Below, piece by piece: positions 24,500-32,841 of a DNA stretch of 64,000 nucleotides. The translations under genes were made by a program, and so were the position numbers. Every line of letters starts with the position of its first letter. Position 1 is the first letter of the stretch. The DNA lies in NCBI RefSeq assembly GCF_002095575.1, contig NZ_MLJJ01000007.1:83022-147021 (forward strand), in the 5' to 3' direction. This stretch comes from Pantoea septica (GTDB lineage: Bacteria; Pseudomonadota; Gammaproteobacteria; Enterobacterales; Enterobacteriaceae). The notes under the pieces are model-generated. The model ran no database searches and was not told the DNA's origin. It was given only the letters and a program-made list of their open reading frames with translations.

Positions 24500-24754
24500 A
24501 CGCCAGCGCCACCAGCACAGGATATGACGTATGGCGGTCAGGTGCAGTTACAGGCAGCGGCCAGCAATCCGATTGCCTCCATGACCAGCAACGCTATCAG
24601 CAATTCATCCCGGCAGGTTTCACAGCGTACCGGCGTGCGGATCGACAATATCGAGATCCAGACGCAGGCCACTGATGCGAAAGTTATAGCGCAGGAGATT
24701 CCCGGAAATCTTAAAGATGCCACATGGTATTTTAATGTTGGCCTGAGAGCGTAA
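24500..24754 (+). pseudogene. Fragment of a phage tape measure gene 3' end (copy B)
   Basis: Encodes only the last about 80 residues of a tape measure: TYGGQVQLQAAASNPIASMT, VRIDNIEIQTQATDAK and IAQEIPGNLKDATW. The same fragment recurs at 26,619-26,711 and 29,005-29,398, each time just before a DUF3289 unit. It differs from the intact tape measure at 12,576. Confidence 0.72.
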
Positions 24755-24815
24755 AGCGACCACTATCCCCCTGCCTGGAATCTGCAAAAAAATTACGGGC
24801 AGAGGCTGTACAATG

Positions 24816-24845
24816 TTTACACTCTGACCTTTCACCGCGTATTAT
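24816..24845 (+). promoter_or_regulatory. Promoter of DUF3289 unit B
   Basis: TTTACA and TATTAT with an 18-bp spacer, conserved in position and sequence before copies C and D. A GATAACACAAGG leader follows. Confidence 0.6.
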
Positions 24846-24891
24846 TCCCTGTGAGGAACTCCACGGACGATAACACAAGGAATGTGTCACG

Positions 24892-25743
24892 ATGACCGGG
24901 CTACAGTTTCCCTGCACCCTATTTAAAACCCAGAAGTGGATGGACGACTACAGCGCCAGTGATATGCGCTGCGGCGATCTGACCGAGGCACAGTTAAAAT
25001 CATATTACCGCCTGGATTACATTTCTGACCGGGTTGACCCTTATACACTGACCCGGCGTTCTCCAATGGATCGTCCTCAGTCCATGTTCTGCTGTAATCT
25101 GCGTCCAGCAGGTGAGAAAATTACCCGCCAGCAGTGTGCCGCTATCCTGTTTGATGAGTTTCGTCAGCTATCCCGCCTGTTTTCGGTATATGGGCCATAC
25201 CGCCATCTGAACGAAAAGATGATCACTCACATGCAGAACGGCAATAGTACGCCCTTCCGGGATATGGCACTGGACAGGGCATTGAAAGAGCATATTCTTA
25301 ATGACAGGACAAAAAATAGCACACGTTTGTTATTGAAAGAAGCATTTAATACCTATATCGATTGGGAACGTAAATTCTTTCCAGCAGAGGAGAAAGACAG
25401 GCTAAGAAAAGTCATTCTGGATGGCAGATTACCCAAATTTGACAGGTTCCAGGATAATTTCAACGGCATGGGTATTACCGTTCATGATACCTGGGCAACG
25501 CATATCACTATAAATTCACTGCACATTGAAAATGATTGATACCGGGCAGTGGTGCATTACAAGGTGCAGGATCACTTCGGCCTCGACAGCGATGATATAC
25601 TGAAAACAAAATTCAGCCAGTTTCATTTCTTCCGCATCTGGTTTGTACTCCAGCGATACAATCAGTTCGGTTTTAAACCTTTTATGACCAATATGGAAGC
25701 AACCGTAGAAATCACAGGGGGGCGAAATGACAGTAATAAATAA
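24892..25743 (+). pseudogene. DUF3289 protein, copy B, interrupted by a nonsense codon
   Basis: Reads as a full-length DUF3289 protein except for TGA at 25,537-25,539 in HIENDW-*-YRAVVHYKV, where copy C has CGA (Arg). A single C-to-T change explains it. Residues 1-110 are almost identical to copy C, while the centre (FRDMALDRALKEHILND, IDWERKFFPAEEKDRLRK) differs. The DUF943 gene behind it is intact. Confidence 0.85.
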
Positions 25744-26191
25744 AAAAATGCTTTATTCTCTGTTACTGATTGGCTGCGCCCTGTTGGGCGTCTTCCTGTG
25801 GCTGTCGTTACGTTCGGTAGAGGTTGTAGCGGTTCATGAGGATGGGGAGTTTAGCTCTGTTCTTGTAAGAAACTTTCCTTTTACTGATCGGGGTAAAATA
25901 AGCTGGTGGCTAAAAAATAAGGATATTTTAAAAGTAAAATATAATATTCCAAAACCTGCAGATGACGGGTTTTTCTCCATAGTATTTTGGGATTTTGGTG
26001 ATGGCTACAAAGAAGAAGGGAAATATGACAGGCGTTGCTTTGAAGATATGAAACCACCTAAAAACTGTATAGAAAAAAACAGAGTTTTCTCAGTTAGTGA
26101 CAGTAAAAACATGGGCCTTTCTTTTACTACCCATGATGAAATATATCGCATGAGGAAAAACGGGAAGATAGTGAAAGACGAATCCAATTAG
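25727..26191 (+). CDS. DUF943 family protein, copy B
   Basis: 154 residues with an N-terminal membrane helix (about 8-26) and a C-terminal domain with FPFTDRGKISWWLKN and FGDGYKEEGKYDR. The last about 50 residues, and the 3' flank, are almost identical to copy D. It remains open although its DUF3289 partner is broken, as expected if it protects against related proteins; that reading is an inference. Confidence 0.85.
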   Translation: MTVINKKMLYSLLLIGCALLGVFLWLSLRSVEVVAVHEDGEFSSVLVRNFPFTDRGKISWWLKNKDILKVKYNIPKPADDGFFSIVFWDFGDGYKEEGKYDRRCFEDMKPPKNCIEKNRVFSVSDSKNMGLSFTTHDEIYRMRKNGKIVKDESN

Positions 26192-26371
26192 TCTTTGCCG
26201 CCCTCGCGTAGAGACAGCAATAAAATCATCCCCTGCCCGGCTTGCATCAGCCCTGCATAAGTATCATAAGCTCAGGAGGCTATCTCGACGGAGAGAAAAG
26301 CGGCAACGCCTTACCGCCTGCCTTAACCCTCTTTCAGTAAGACGATTGCGTGGATGGCGACCGTAACAGAT
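26043..26371 (+). repeat. Direct repeat with 30,656-30,984
   Basis: About 330 bases spanning the DUF943-B 3' end and its downstream flank match the corresponding part of unit D with only a handful of differences. Suggests recent duplication or gene conversion. Confidence 0.85.
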
Positions 26372-26613
26372 GAAACCCGAACCAAAGCCCTTTTAGGTAT
26401 CCTATTGAAAATCCTTCAATGACTGTTGGCCTCGCGGCAATCAATGCCGCAGAACCACCTTTCAGGGTAGAACCTCGCCATCTTAACGCCTGGTTAAAGG
26501 AGGGCGCCATAGCCTGTTATATGCTGATGGACGACATACGGGAACTGTGGAACCGTGAAGGGTCGGGGTGCCGTTCGAACAGATGTTCGGTAAAGTTAAA
26601 AAGTGTACGCTGA
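26370..26613 (+). pseudogene. ORF X, copy B, frameshifted
   Basis: Starts MKPEPKPF and shifts frame within a T run where copy C reads on. The remainder (TVGLAAINAAEPPFRVEPRH, LMDDIRELWNREG) corresponds to ORF X of unit C. Family not recognised. Confidence 0.6.
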
Positions 26614-26618
26614 ATGCA

Positions 26619-26711
26619 AATTGTCGAACGGATATGGAAAGGCATTGCGCAGGAGATCCTCGGAAATCTTAAAGATGTCACATGGCATTTTGAGGATGGC
26701 CTGAGAGCATA
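26619..26711 (+). pseudogene. Fragment of a tape measure 3' end (copy C)
   Basis: Encodes IAQEILGNLKDVTW-like sequence followed by a stop; corresponds to the last 30 residues of the fragment at 24,500-24,754. Confidence 0.6.
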
Positions 26712-26772
26712 GATTGTCCACTATTCCCCTGTCCGAAAACGGTAAAAAATTACGGGCAGGGACTGTACAAAG

Positions 26773-26802
26773 TTTACACTTTAACCCCCCAGCGCGTATT
26801 AT
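26773..26802 (+). promoter_or_regulatory. Promoter of DUF3289 unit C
   Basis: TTTACA and TATTAT, 18-bp spacer, as in units B and D. Confidence 0.6.
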
Positions 26803-26848
26803 TCCCTGTGAAGACCTCAAAGGACGATAACACAAGGAATGTGTCACG

Positions 26849-27694
26849 ATGGCCGCACTACAGCTTCCCTGTACCATATTCACTACCCAAAATCGTATGG
26901 ACGACTACGGCGCTAAAGATATGCGCTGCGGCGACTTAACCGAAGCACAGTTAAAATTCCATTACCGCCTGGATTACATTTCTGACCGGGTTGCCCCTTA
27001 TACACTGACCCGGCGTTCCCCAATGGATCGTCCTCAGTCCATGTTCTGTTGTAATCTGCGTCCAGCAGGTGAAAAAATTACTCGCCAGCAGTGTGCCGCT
27101 ATCCTGTTTGATGAGTTTCGTCAGCTATCCCGCCTGTTTTCGGTATATGGGCCATACCGCCATCTGATTGAGAAGATGATCACCCATATGCAAAACGGTA
27201 ATGGCAGACCCTTCAGTGATATCTCGCTGAACCGGGCATTGAGGGAGCATATTTTTAATGATAAAACTGAGAAGAGTACATTATTGAGAATAAAAGAAAC
27301 TCTTAATGAAAACATAGACTGGAATAATAAATACTATCCAACTGTGAAAAAAGAAAAACTATACGAAGTAATATCTTTTGGTAAGCTACCTAAATTTGAC
27401 AGATTCCAGGATAACTTTAATGGGATGGGAATCACCGTTCACGATACCTGGGCAACACATATCACTATAAAATCACTACATATTGAAAATGACCGATACC
27501 GAGCAATGGTACATTATAAGGTACAGGATCACTTCGGACTTGACGATAATGATATACTGAAAACAAAATTCAGCCAGTTCCATTTCTTCCGCATCTGGTT
27601 TGTTCTCCAGCGGTACAATCAGATTGGCTTTAGGCCATTTATGACCAATATGGAAGCCACTGTAGAGATTACAGGAGGTAGTAATGAAAACTAA
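26849..27694 (+). CDS. DUF3289 protein, copy C
   Basis: 281 residues, intact. N-terminal framework MDDYGAKDMRCGDL, then the region shared with copy B (YISDRV, RRSPMDRPQSMFCCNL, GEKITRQQC). The centre is unique to this copy (FSDISLNRALREHIFNDK, IDWNNKYYPTVKKEKL). The C-terminal framework NFNGMGITVHDTWAT and FGLDDNDILKTKFSQFHFF is constant. Constant ends with a variable middle suggest specificity diversification. Overlaps the DUF943 start by 11 bases. Confidence 0.88.
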   Translation: MAALQLPCTIFTTQNRMDDYGAKDMRCGDLTEAQLKFHYRLDYISDRVAPYTLTRRSPMDRPQSMFCCNLRPAGEKITRQQCAAILFDEFRQLSRLFSVYGPYRHLIEKMITHMQNGNGRPFSDISLNRALREHIFNDKTEKSTLLRIKETLNENIDWNNKYYPTVKKEKLYEVISFGKLPKFDRFQDNFNGMGITVHDTWATHITIKSLHIENDRYRAMVHYKVQDHFGLDDNDILKTKFSQFHFFRIWFVLQRYNQIGFRPFMTNMEATVEITGGSNEN

Positions 27695-28148
27695 CCTAAA
27701 AAAAATTCTGTTGGCTTTTGTTGTTGCCGGCTGTGCGCTGGCGGGCTATCTTTTGTGGTTGACCTCACGCCCGGTTGAAATTGTTGCAGTTCACCACAGA
27801 AGTAGTGGCTTCAGCGCTATTTTAGTAAAAAACTTCCCTTTAACCGACAAGGGGAAAATTAGCTGGTGGCTGGAAAATAGCAAAAATATCGAGAAAGAAT
27901 ATCAAATCCCCATACCTGATAAGGATGGCTCTTTTTATCTAACTTTTTGGTTGTTTGGTGATGGATATAAAGAAGAAAAATACGACAGACTATGTTTTGA
28001 TGATATGAGAACAAAAATGAACTGCATCGATAAAGAACCAGTATTTACTATCAAACGATTTAACTATGAAAGAGAGATGTTTATTACTTATGAAGGGCGT
28101 TATAAATTAAAAGATAACGGGGAGATAATGAAAATTCATCGTGAATAG
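27684..28148 (+). CDS. DUF943 family protein, copy C
   Basis: 154 residues. N-terminal membrane helix (about 8-27, ILLAFVVAGCALAGYLLWL). The soluble domain has FPLTDKGKISWWLEN, FGDGYKEEKYDRLCF and MNCIDKEP. The C-terminal third differs from copies B and D, matching the divergence of its DUF3289 partner. Confidence 0.88.
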   Translation: MKTNLKKILLAFVVAGCALAGYLLWLTSRPVEIVAVHHRSSGFSAILVKNFPLTDKGKISWWLENSKNIEKEYQIPIPDKDGSFYLTFWLFGDGYKEEKYDRLCFDDMRTKMNCIDKEPVFTIKRFNYEREMFITYEGRYKLKDNGEIMKIHRE

Positions 28149-28310
28149 AACCGCTCTCTCTCGCGTAGAGACTACAACAAAATCATTCTTCCTGACCGTC
28201 ATGTAGTAAAATATTTAGGAGGCTATCCCGACGGAAAGAAAAGCGGTAACGCCTTACCGCCTGCCTCAACTCCTTTAGTAAGACGCTGGTGTGTGAGGCG
28301 AACGTAACAG

Positions 28311-28658
28311 ATGAAATCAGAACCAAAGCCTTTCAGGTATCCTTTTGAAACACCCTCAATAGCTGTTGGCCTCGCGGCGATCAATGCTACAGAATCCTCT
28401 TTCAGGATCGAGCCTTGCCATCTTGAGGCCTGGTTTAAGAAAGGCACAATAGCCCGCTATCTGCTGTTGGACGACATACGGGAACTGTGGAACCGTGAAG
28501 GGTTCGGAGAGCCGTTAGAAAAGGTATCCGGGAAAGTTAAAAACTGTAAGCTGATTGCAAGTTGTCAACTGATATGGAGTGGAGTCGAACAGAAGCAGGC
28601 GAGACGCCAGCTTATAGTGTTTTTTGCATTGATACCCGCCGAGGCTCTGTATCAGTAA
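28311..28658 (+). CDS. ORF X, copy C (unknown)
   Basis: 115 residues, the most complete of three related sequences following DUF943 genes. Pattern: YPFETPSIAVGLAAINATES, HLEAWFKKGTIARYLLLDDI and RELWNREGFGEPLE. No membrane segment. The family is not recognised. The last third may not belong to the original gene. Confidence 0.55.
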   Translation: MKSEPKPFRYPFETPSIAVGLAAINATESSFRIEPCHLEAWFKKGTIARYLLLDDIRELWNREGFGEPLEKVSGKVKNCKLIASCQLIWSGVEQKQARRQLIVFFALIPAEALYQ

Positions 28659-28754
28659 GATTGCGAAGAATCCCCTACCGCTGCTCGTAACACCGACAAA
28701 GGGATAAACTCCGCTGACTTCACGTCTTTTGATTTTCCAATGCCAGAACCGGTA

Positions 28755-29000
28755 CTACCTCACTATGAGGCACAAAAGATTTAGGCAATGATCCACGGCT
28801 TCAACCCATCTGAAAGCATAACCGTAAGCCGGGTATGCATTGTCGCCCGCAGCTTTCCCGGCCTTAGCAACCCCCCCGCCCCCACCAAAAGGGTTAGAGG
28901 CTCCTGTACCGCCATTTCCACCACCACCATCGCCACCCGAAATATAAAATTCCCCGAACTGAATAAATTCCTTCAGGCGTCGAAAGAGGAAGTAACAGCG
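28755..29000 (-). pseudogene. Glycine-rich tail fibre remnant
   Basis: The minus strand encodes FGEFYISGGDGGGGNGGTGA, NPFGGGGGVAKAGKAAGD and YPAYGY, a glycine-rich stretch typical of phage tail fibre or adhesin tips. No full gene around it. Orientation is opposite to the DUF3289 array. Confidence 0.5.
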
Positions 29001-29004
29001 CTGT

Positions 29005-29398
29005 AGGATCCGTTTGCGATGCTGCTCACCGATCCGCTGCAATGGATGACGCAGGCGATACCGTCTTTAGCTTCCTCACCAGCGCAGGCAAAGAAATATC
29101 CGAACTGTGGAACGGGCTGGAAAAGCTGATTGATAAGGTGGTGGGTATTGCCCTGAAAGGCTTTGGCGAAATCGGCAAAGCATGGCAGAAGGTGAAAGGC
29201 TGGTTCGGCATGGGCGAGGACGAAGTAGCGAAGGCCGAAAGCGAAGCAAAACCTGTTACGCCAGCGCCACCAGCACAGGATATGACGTATGGCGGTCAGG
29301 TGCAGTTACAGACAGCGGCCAGCAATCCGATTGCCTCCATGACCAGCAACGCTATCAGCAATTCATCCCGGCAGGTTTCACAGCGTACAGACGTGCTG
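29005..29398 (+). pseudogene. Fragment of a tape measure 3' region (copy D)
   Basis: Longest of the three fragments: SELWNGLEKLIDKVVGIALK, KAWQKVKGWFGMGEDEV, PAPPAQDMTYGGQVQLQ, ending at SRQVSQRTDV. It then fuses to the unit D leader. Upstream, DPLQWMTQA reads in another frame, showing a frameshift. Confidence 0.72.
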
Positions 29399-29428
29399 CA
29401 AAAAATTACGGGCAGAGGCTGTACAATG

Positions 29429-29458
29429 TTTACACTCTGACCTTTCACCGCGTATTAT
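29429..29458 (+). promoter_or_regulatory. Promoter of DUF3289 unit D
   Basis: TTTACA and TATTAT, 18-bp spacer, identical in layout to units B and C. Confidence 0.6.
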
Positions 29459-29504
29459 TCCCTGTGAGGAACTCCACGGACGATAACACAAGGAATGTGT
29501 CACG

Positions 29505-30356
29505 ATGGCCGCACTACAGCTCCCCTGTACCCTATTCAAAACTCAAAAAAGGATGGACGACTACAGCGCCAGTGATATGCGCTGCGGCGACCTGAGCGAA
29601 GCACAGTTAAAATCTCATTACGGGCTGGTGGATGTTTCAACCAGGACCAATCCTTATACCCTGACGAAAATCACCCCGTTTAATCAGCCACAGTCTATGT
29701 TTTACGGCTCCCGTGGAGAAGGGGAAAAGATCACCCGGCAGCAATGCACCAATATCCTGTTTGATGAGTTCCGCGATTTATCGCGCCTGTTCTCGATTTA
29801 TGGCCCATACAAACACCTAATCGAAAAGATGATCACCCATATGCAGTACGGTAATGGCAAACCGTTCACCAGTATGCACCTGGACAGTGCTTTGAAGGAT
29901 CACATTATCCGAGATAACAATCCAGATAACAGTACTCGCCTGTTATTGAAAGAAGCATTTAGCACAGCGGTTGACTGGGAAAATAAATGCTTACAGATAA
30001 GCAAGAAAGATCAATTAAGGATTGCTATATCCCGTGGAAAACTCCCTAAATTTGACCGCTTCCAGGATAATTTCAACGGTATGGGAATCACCGTGCATGA
30101 TACCTGGGCAACGCACGTCACCATAAAATCGTTACAGGTTGATAATGACAGCTATCGGGCAGTTGTAAATTATAAAGTCCAGGATCACTTTGGCCTTGAT
30201 GTTGATGATATTTCAAAATTCAAGTTCAACCAGTTCCGCTTTTTCCGCATCTGGTTTGTGCTACAGCGATATAACCAGCTTGGTTTCAAGCCATTTATGA
30301 CCAATATGGAAGCAACCGTAGAAATCACAGGAGGGCGCAGTGACAGTAAAAAATAA
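29505..30356 (+). CDS. DUF3289 protein, copy D
   Basis: 283 residues, intact. Shares MDDYSASDMRCGDLSEAQLK and the C-terminal framework with the others. It has its own segment after residue 40 (TNPYTLTKITPFNQPQSM) and its own centre (FTSMHLDSALKDHIIRDN, VDWENKCLQISKKDQL). Overlaps the DUF943 start by 17 bases. Toxin-like activity is not demonstrated by the sequence. Confidence 0.88.
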   Translation: MAALQLPCTLFKTQKRMDDYSASDMRCGDLSEAQLKSHYGLVDVSTRTNPYTLTKITPFNQPQSMFYGSRGEGEKITRQQCTNILFDEFRDLSRLFSIYGPYKHLIEKMITHMQYGNGKPFTSMHLDSALKDHIIRDNNPDNSTRLLLKEAFSTAVDWENKCLQISKKDQLRIAISRGKLPKFDRFQDNFNGMGITVHDTWATHVTIKSLQVDNDSYRAVVNYKVQDHFGLDVDDISKFKFNQFRFFRIWFVLQRYNQLGFKPFMTNMEATVEITGGRSDSKK

Positions 30357-30804
30357 AAAAATCTTGATTCTGTTTTTTCTGGCTGTTTGTGTTTTGCTGA
30401 GTTACTGGATTTGGCTGTGTTTACGTCCTGTAGAAATTGTCGCGGTTCATCAGGAAAATAACTATAGCGATGTTTTAGTTAGAAGCTTCCCACCGACAGA
30501 TAAGGGGAAAATAAGCTGGTGGCTGGAAAATAAAAATATGTTGAAAGAAAAATATGGTATTCCAAAGCCTGACTCAGAGGGTTTATTCACTGTCATTTTT
30601 TGGTATTTTGGTGACGGATACAAAGAAGAAGGGAAATATGACAGGCTGTGTTTTGAAGATATGAAACCACCTAAAAACTGTATAGAAAAAAACAGAGTTT
30701 TCTCAGTTAGTGACAGTAAAAACATGGGACTTTCTTTTACTACCCATGATGAAATATATCGCATGAGGAAAAACGGGAAGATAGTAAAAGACGAATCCGA
30801 TTAG
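30340..30804 (+). CDS. DUF943 family protein, copy D
   Basis: 154 residues, N-terminal membrane helix (about 6-27), soluble domain with FPPTDKGKISWWLEN and FGDGYKEEGKYDRLCF. C-terminal third nearly identical to copy B. Confidence 0.88.
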   Translation: MTVKNKKILILFFLAVCVLLSYWIWLCLRPVEIVAVHQENNYSDVLVRSFPPTDKGKISWWLENKNMLKEKYGIPKPDSEGLFTVIFWYFGDGYKEEGKYDRLCFEDMKPPKNCIEKNRVFSVSDSKNMGLSFTTHDEIYRMRKNGKIVKDESD

Positions 30805-30984
30805 TCTTTGCCGCCCTCGCGTAGAGACAGCAATAAAATCATCTCCTGCCCGGCTTGCATCAGCCCTGCATAAGTATCATAAGCTCAGGAGGCTATCTCG
30901 ACGGAGAGAAAAGCGGCAACGCCTTACCGCCTGCCTTAACCCTCTTTCAGTAAGACGATTGCGTGGATGGCGACCGTAACAGAT
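30656..30984 (+). repeat. Direct repeat with 26,043-26,371
   Basis: Second copy of the B/D repeat; carries the DUF943-D 3' end and its flank up to the start of ORF X. Confidence 0.85.
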
Positions 30985-31180
30985 GCAACCTGAATCAAAG
31001 CCCCTTATTTATCCCTTTGAAAATCCGTCAATGACTGTTGGACTTGCGACGCTCAACGCCACGGCACCGCTATTTAAGCTAGAACTTCGCCATCTTAACG
31101 CCTGGTTAAAGAAGGGCACCCTAGCCTGTTATATGTTGATGGACGACATACGGGAGCTGTGGAACCGTGAAGGATTCCTC
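30983..31180 (+). pseudogene. ORF X, copy D, truncated
   Basis: Encodes MQPESKPLIYPFENPSMTVG through LMDDIRELWNREGF, then reads into the antisense of a holin remnant, so the 3' part is lost. Confidence 0.55.
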
Positions 31181-31402
31181 GTGGAGGTCGGGCGCGGTCG
31201 GCCTGCGCTGGAAAGTTTTAATCTGCGCCAGCGTGGCTTTCCGTTAGTAACACCAGTTGATCGCGAGCGTGAAGAGCGCGACGAGGATACCGGCCAGGAC
31301 GCCTGCAGCACTCCATTCATCGGGACTAAGCCGGGTCAGAAGACCGCTGGCAATTGTCCCGGCAGATGCGCCATATGCCAATTTGCTCATATCAATACTC
31401 AT
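31175..31402 (-). pseudogene. Class II holin remnant
   Basis: From an ATG at 31,402 with a GAGGGGG ribosome binding site. MSIDMSKLAYGASAGTIASG and LSPDEWSAAGVLAGILVALF are typical of lambdoid class II holins with one or two membrane helices. A TAA at 31,244 interrupts the charged tail, after which RKATLAQIKTFQRRP continues in frame, as in intact holins. A lysis-gene leftover of a prophage. Confidence 0.65.
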
Positions 31403-31559
31403 GTCGCCCCCTCGGTAAGAGAGCTGGCTCAATTAGAAATTGCCTGCTTTCTGAACTGAGCAAGCCCGGTTAGCCTTAATCTTGTCGAGAGAAAAAAGCA
31501 CCGGCCTGCCTTTGCGTAGTCAACGTTGAAGAATCCGTCTGAGTGCAGTTTTTTTCGTT

Positions 31560-31715
31560 AAAAATGCGCGACGCGACCAGGGTGAAATCACTGATACCGC
31601 CGGAAATAATCAGCATCATGGCGAGAATTACCGGGATATCCGGTTTTTGTTTGTAGAGGATCATTGAGCAAATCGTGACGCTGACAATGCCAAAGCCGCA
31701 CCACAGGGAATACCC
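31560..31715 (-). pseudogene. SMR-type multidrug transporter remnant
   Basis: YSLWCGFGIVSVTICSMILY, KPDIPVILAMMLIISGG match the C-terminal half of small multidrug resistance proteins (EmrE-like TM3-TM4). A stop lies upstream and the first half is missing. It lies at the junction between the island and the GC-rich backbone. Confidence 0.5.
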
Positions 31716-31787
31716 GTCTGTTTATTGTCGTTGTTCCTGGCGTATTACCCCTTCGCTGCTCCCCTTACAAGCCAGCGGGCCGCTCTT

Positions 31788-32669
31788 TTACGCGCCCCGC
31801 TGGCCGTTACGGTAAGCCGAAGGCGAAACGCCATGGATCTGCCTGAAACGGTTGCTGAAATGACTGGGCGAATGGAACCCGCAGCTGAAAGCGATGGTGG
31901 TCAGCGAAAGCGAGGCATCCGCCAGCATCTGTTGCGCACGCTGCATGCGACGTCGCATCACGTACTGGTGCGGCGCTTCGCCCATCGAATGGCGAAACAT
32001 GCGCGCGAAGTGAAACTCGCTTAGCGACGCTTCGTGACTCAGCTGCGCCAGCGTCAGCGGCCGATCGAGATGCGCATCGATAAAGGCCAGCAGGCGACGC
32101 AGCACCGCAGGCGCCAGGCCGCCTCGCGCCTGAGGCGCGCGCCAGCGCACGTCGCTGTAGCGCTGCAGCAGATGGGTCAGCAGCAGCGTCGAGGCGCTGC
32201 TCAGCATCAGCTGATTGGCGGGCTGCTGCCAGTCGCAGCTGAGCAGAAAGTGGCGATAGAGCTGGGTAATGCGATCGTCGCTGGCGAAGACTTTCTCGTG
32301 CAGCTGAAGGTGCGCCGGACTGCGATCCCACGTCTCTTCCGCCAGCTGCCGCAAATGCGCTTCGGAACAGTAAAGATGGACGAACGAGAGATCGGAGCGC
32401 AGATCCCAGGTGGACTCGACGCCGGCGGGCATCAGACAGAAACGATCCGGCCCGCCGCCGTTACGCCAGCCGTTCGGGGTTTTATGCCAGGTATCGTAGC
32501 CGTCGGCGATATAGAGGCTGAGGGTGTGATGGTTGCTGAGGTTGGTCACCCGATCGCCGCTGTTGAACCAGTGCGCCAGCTGCGTGCCGTCGCTAAGCCT
32601 AGCGTGGTGACGCAGCTGGGCTTTATGGCGTTGCAGCATTTCGAAAGTCTGGTAAGTCGGGGCGTTCAC
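31788..32669 (-). CDS. AraC family transcriptional regulator
   Basis: 293 residues from the GTG at 32,669 (CAGGAGAAC upstream); an in-frame ATG further upstream gives a non-homologous extension. N-terminal ligand-binding domain, and a C-terminal double HTH with LTLAQLSHEASLSEFHFARM and FSCGFHSPSHFSNRFRQIHG followed by SPSAYR, the AraC/XylS signature. Divergently transcribed from an EamA exporter 172 bp away, which it probably controls. Confidence 0.92.
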   Translation of the reverse strand: MNAPTYQTFEMLQRHKAQLRHHARLSDGTQLAHWFNSGDRVTNLSNHHTLSLYIADGYDTWHKTPNGWRNGGGPDRFCLMPAGVESTWDLRSDLSFVHLYCSEAHLRQLAEETWDRSPAHLQLHEKVFASDDRITQLYRHFLLSCDWQQPANQLMLSSASTLLLTHLLQRYSDVRWRAPQARGGLAPAVLRRLLAFIDAHLDRPLTLAQLSHEASLSEFHFARMFRHSMGEAPHQYVMRRRMQRAQQMLADASLSLTTIAFSCGFHSPSHFSNRFRQIHGVSPSAYRNGQRGA

Positions 32670-32841
32670 GGGCGTTCTCCTGCTAACAGGCCTCCAGTGT
32701 ATGAAGAGCCGCCTGAAGAGAACAGTCTTATCCGACGCGACCGATAAAAAAGCGCAAGAATTTGCAAGTGCGCCGCAAGTCGTTGCAAGCCGTCCGCCGC
32801 TTTCCCGGCGATACTGCGGCCTGAATTCAAGGAGGCGTGCG

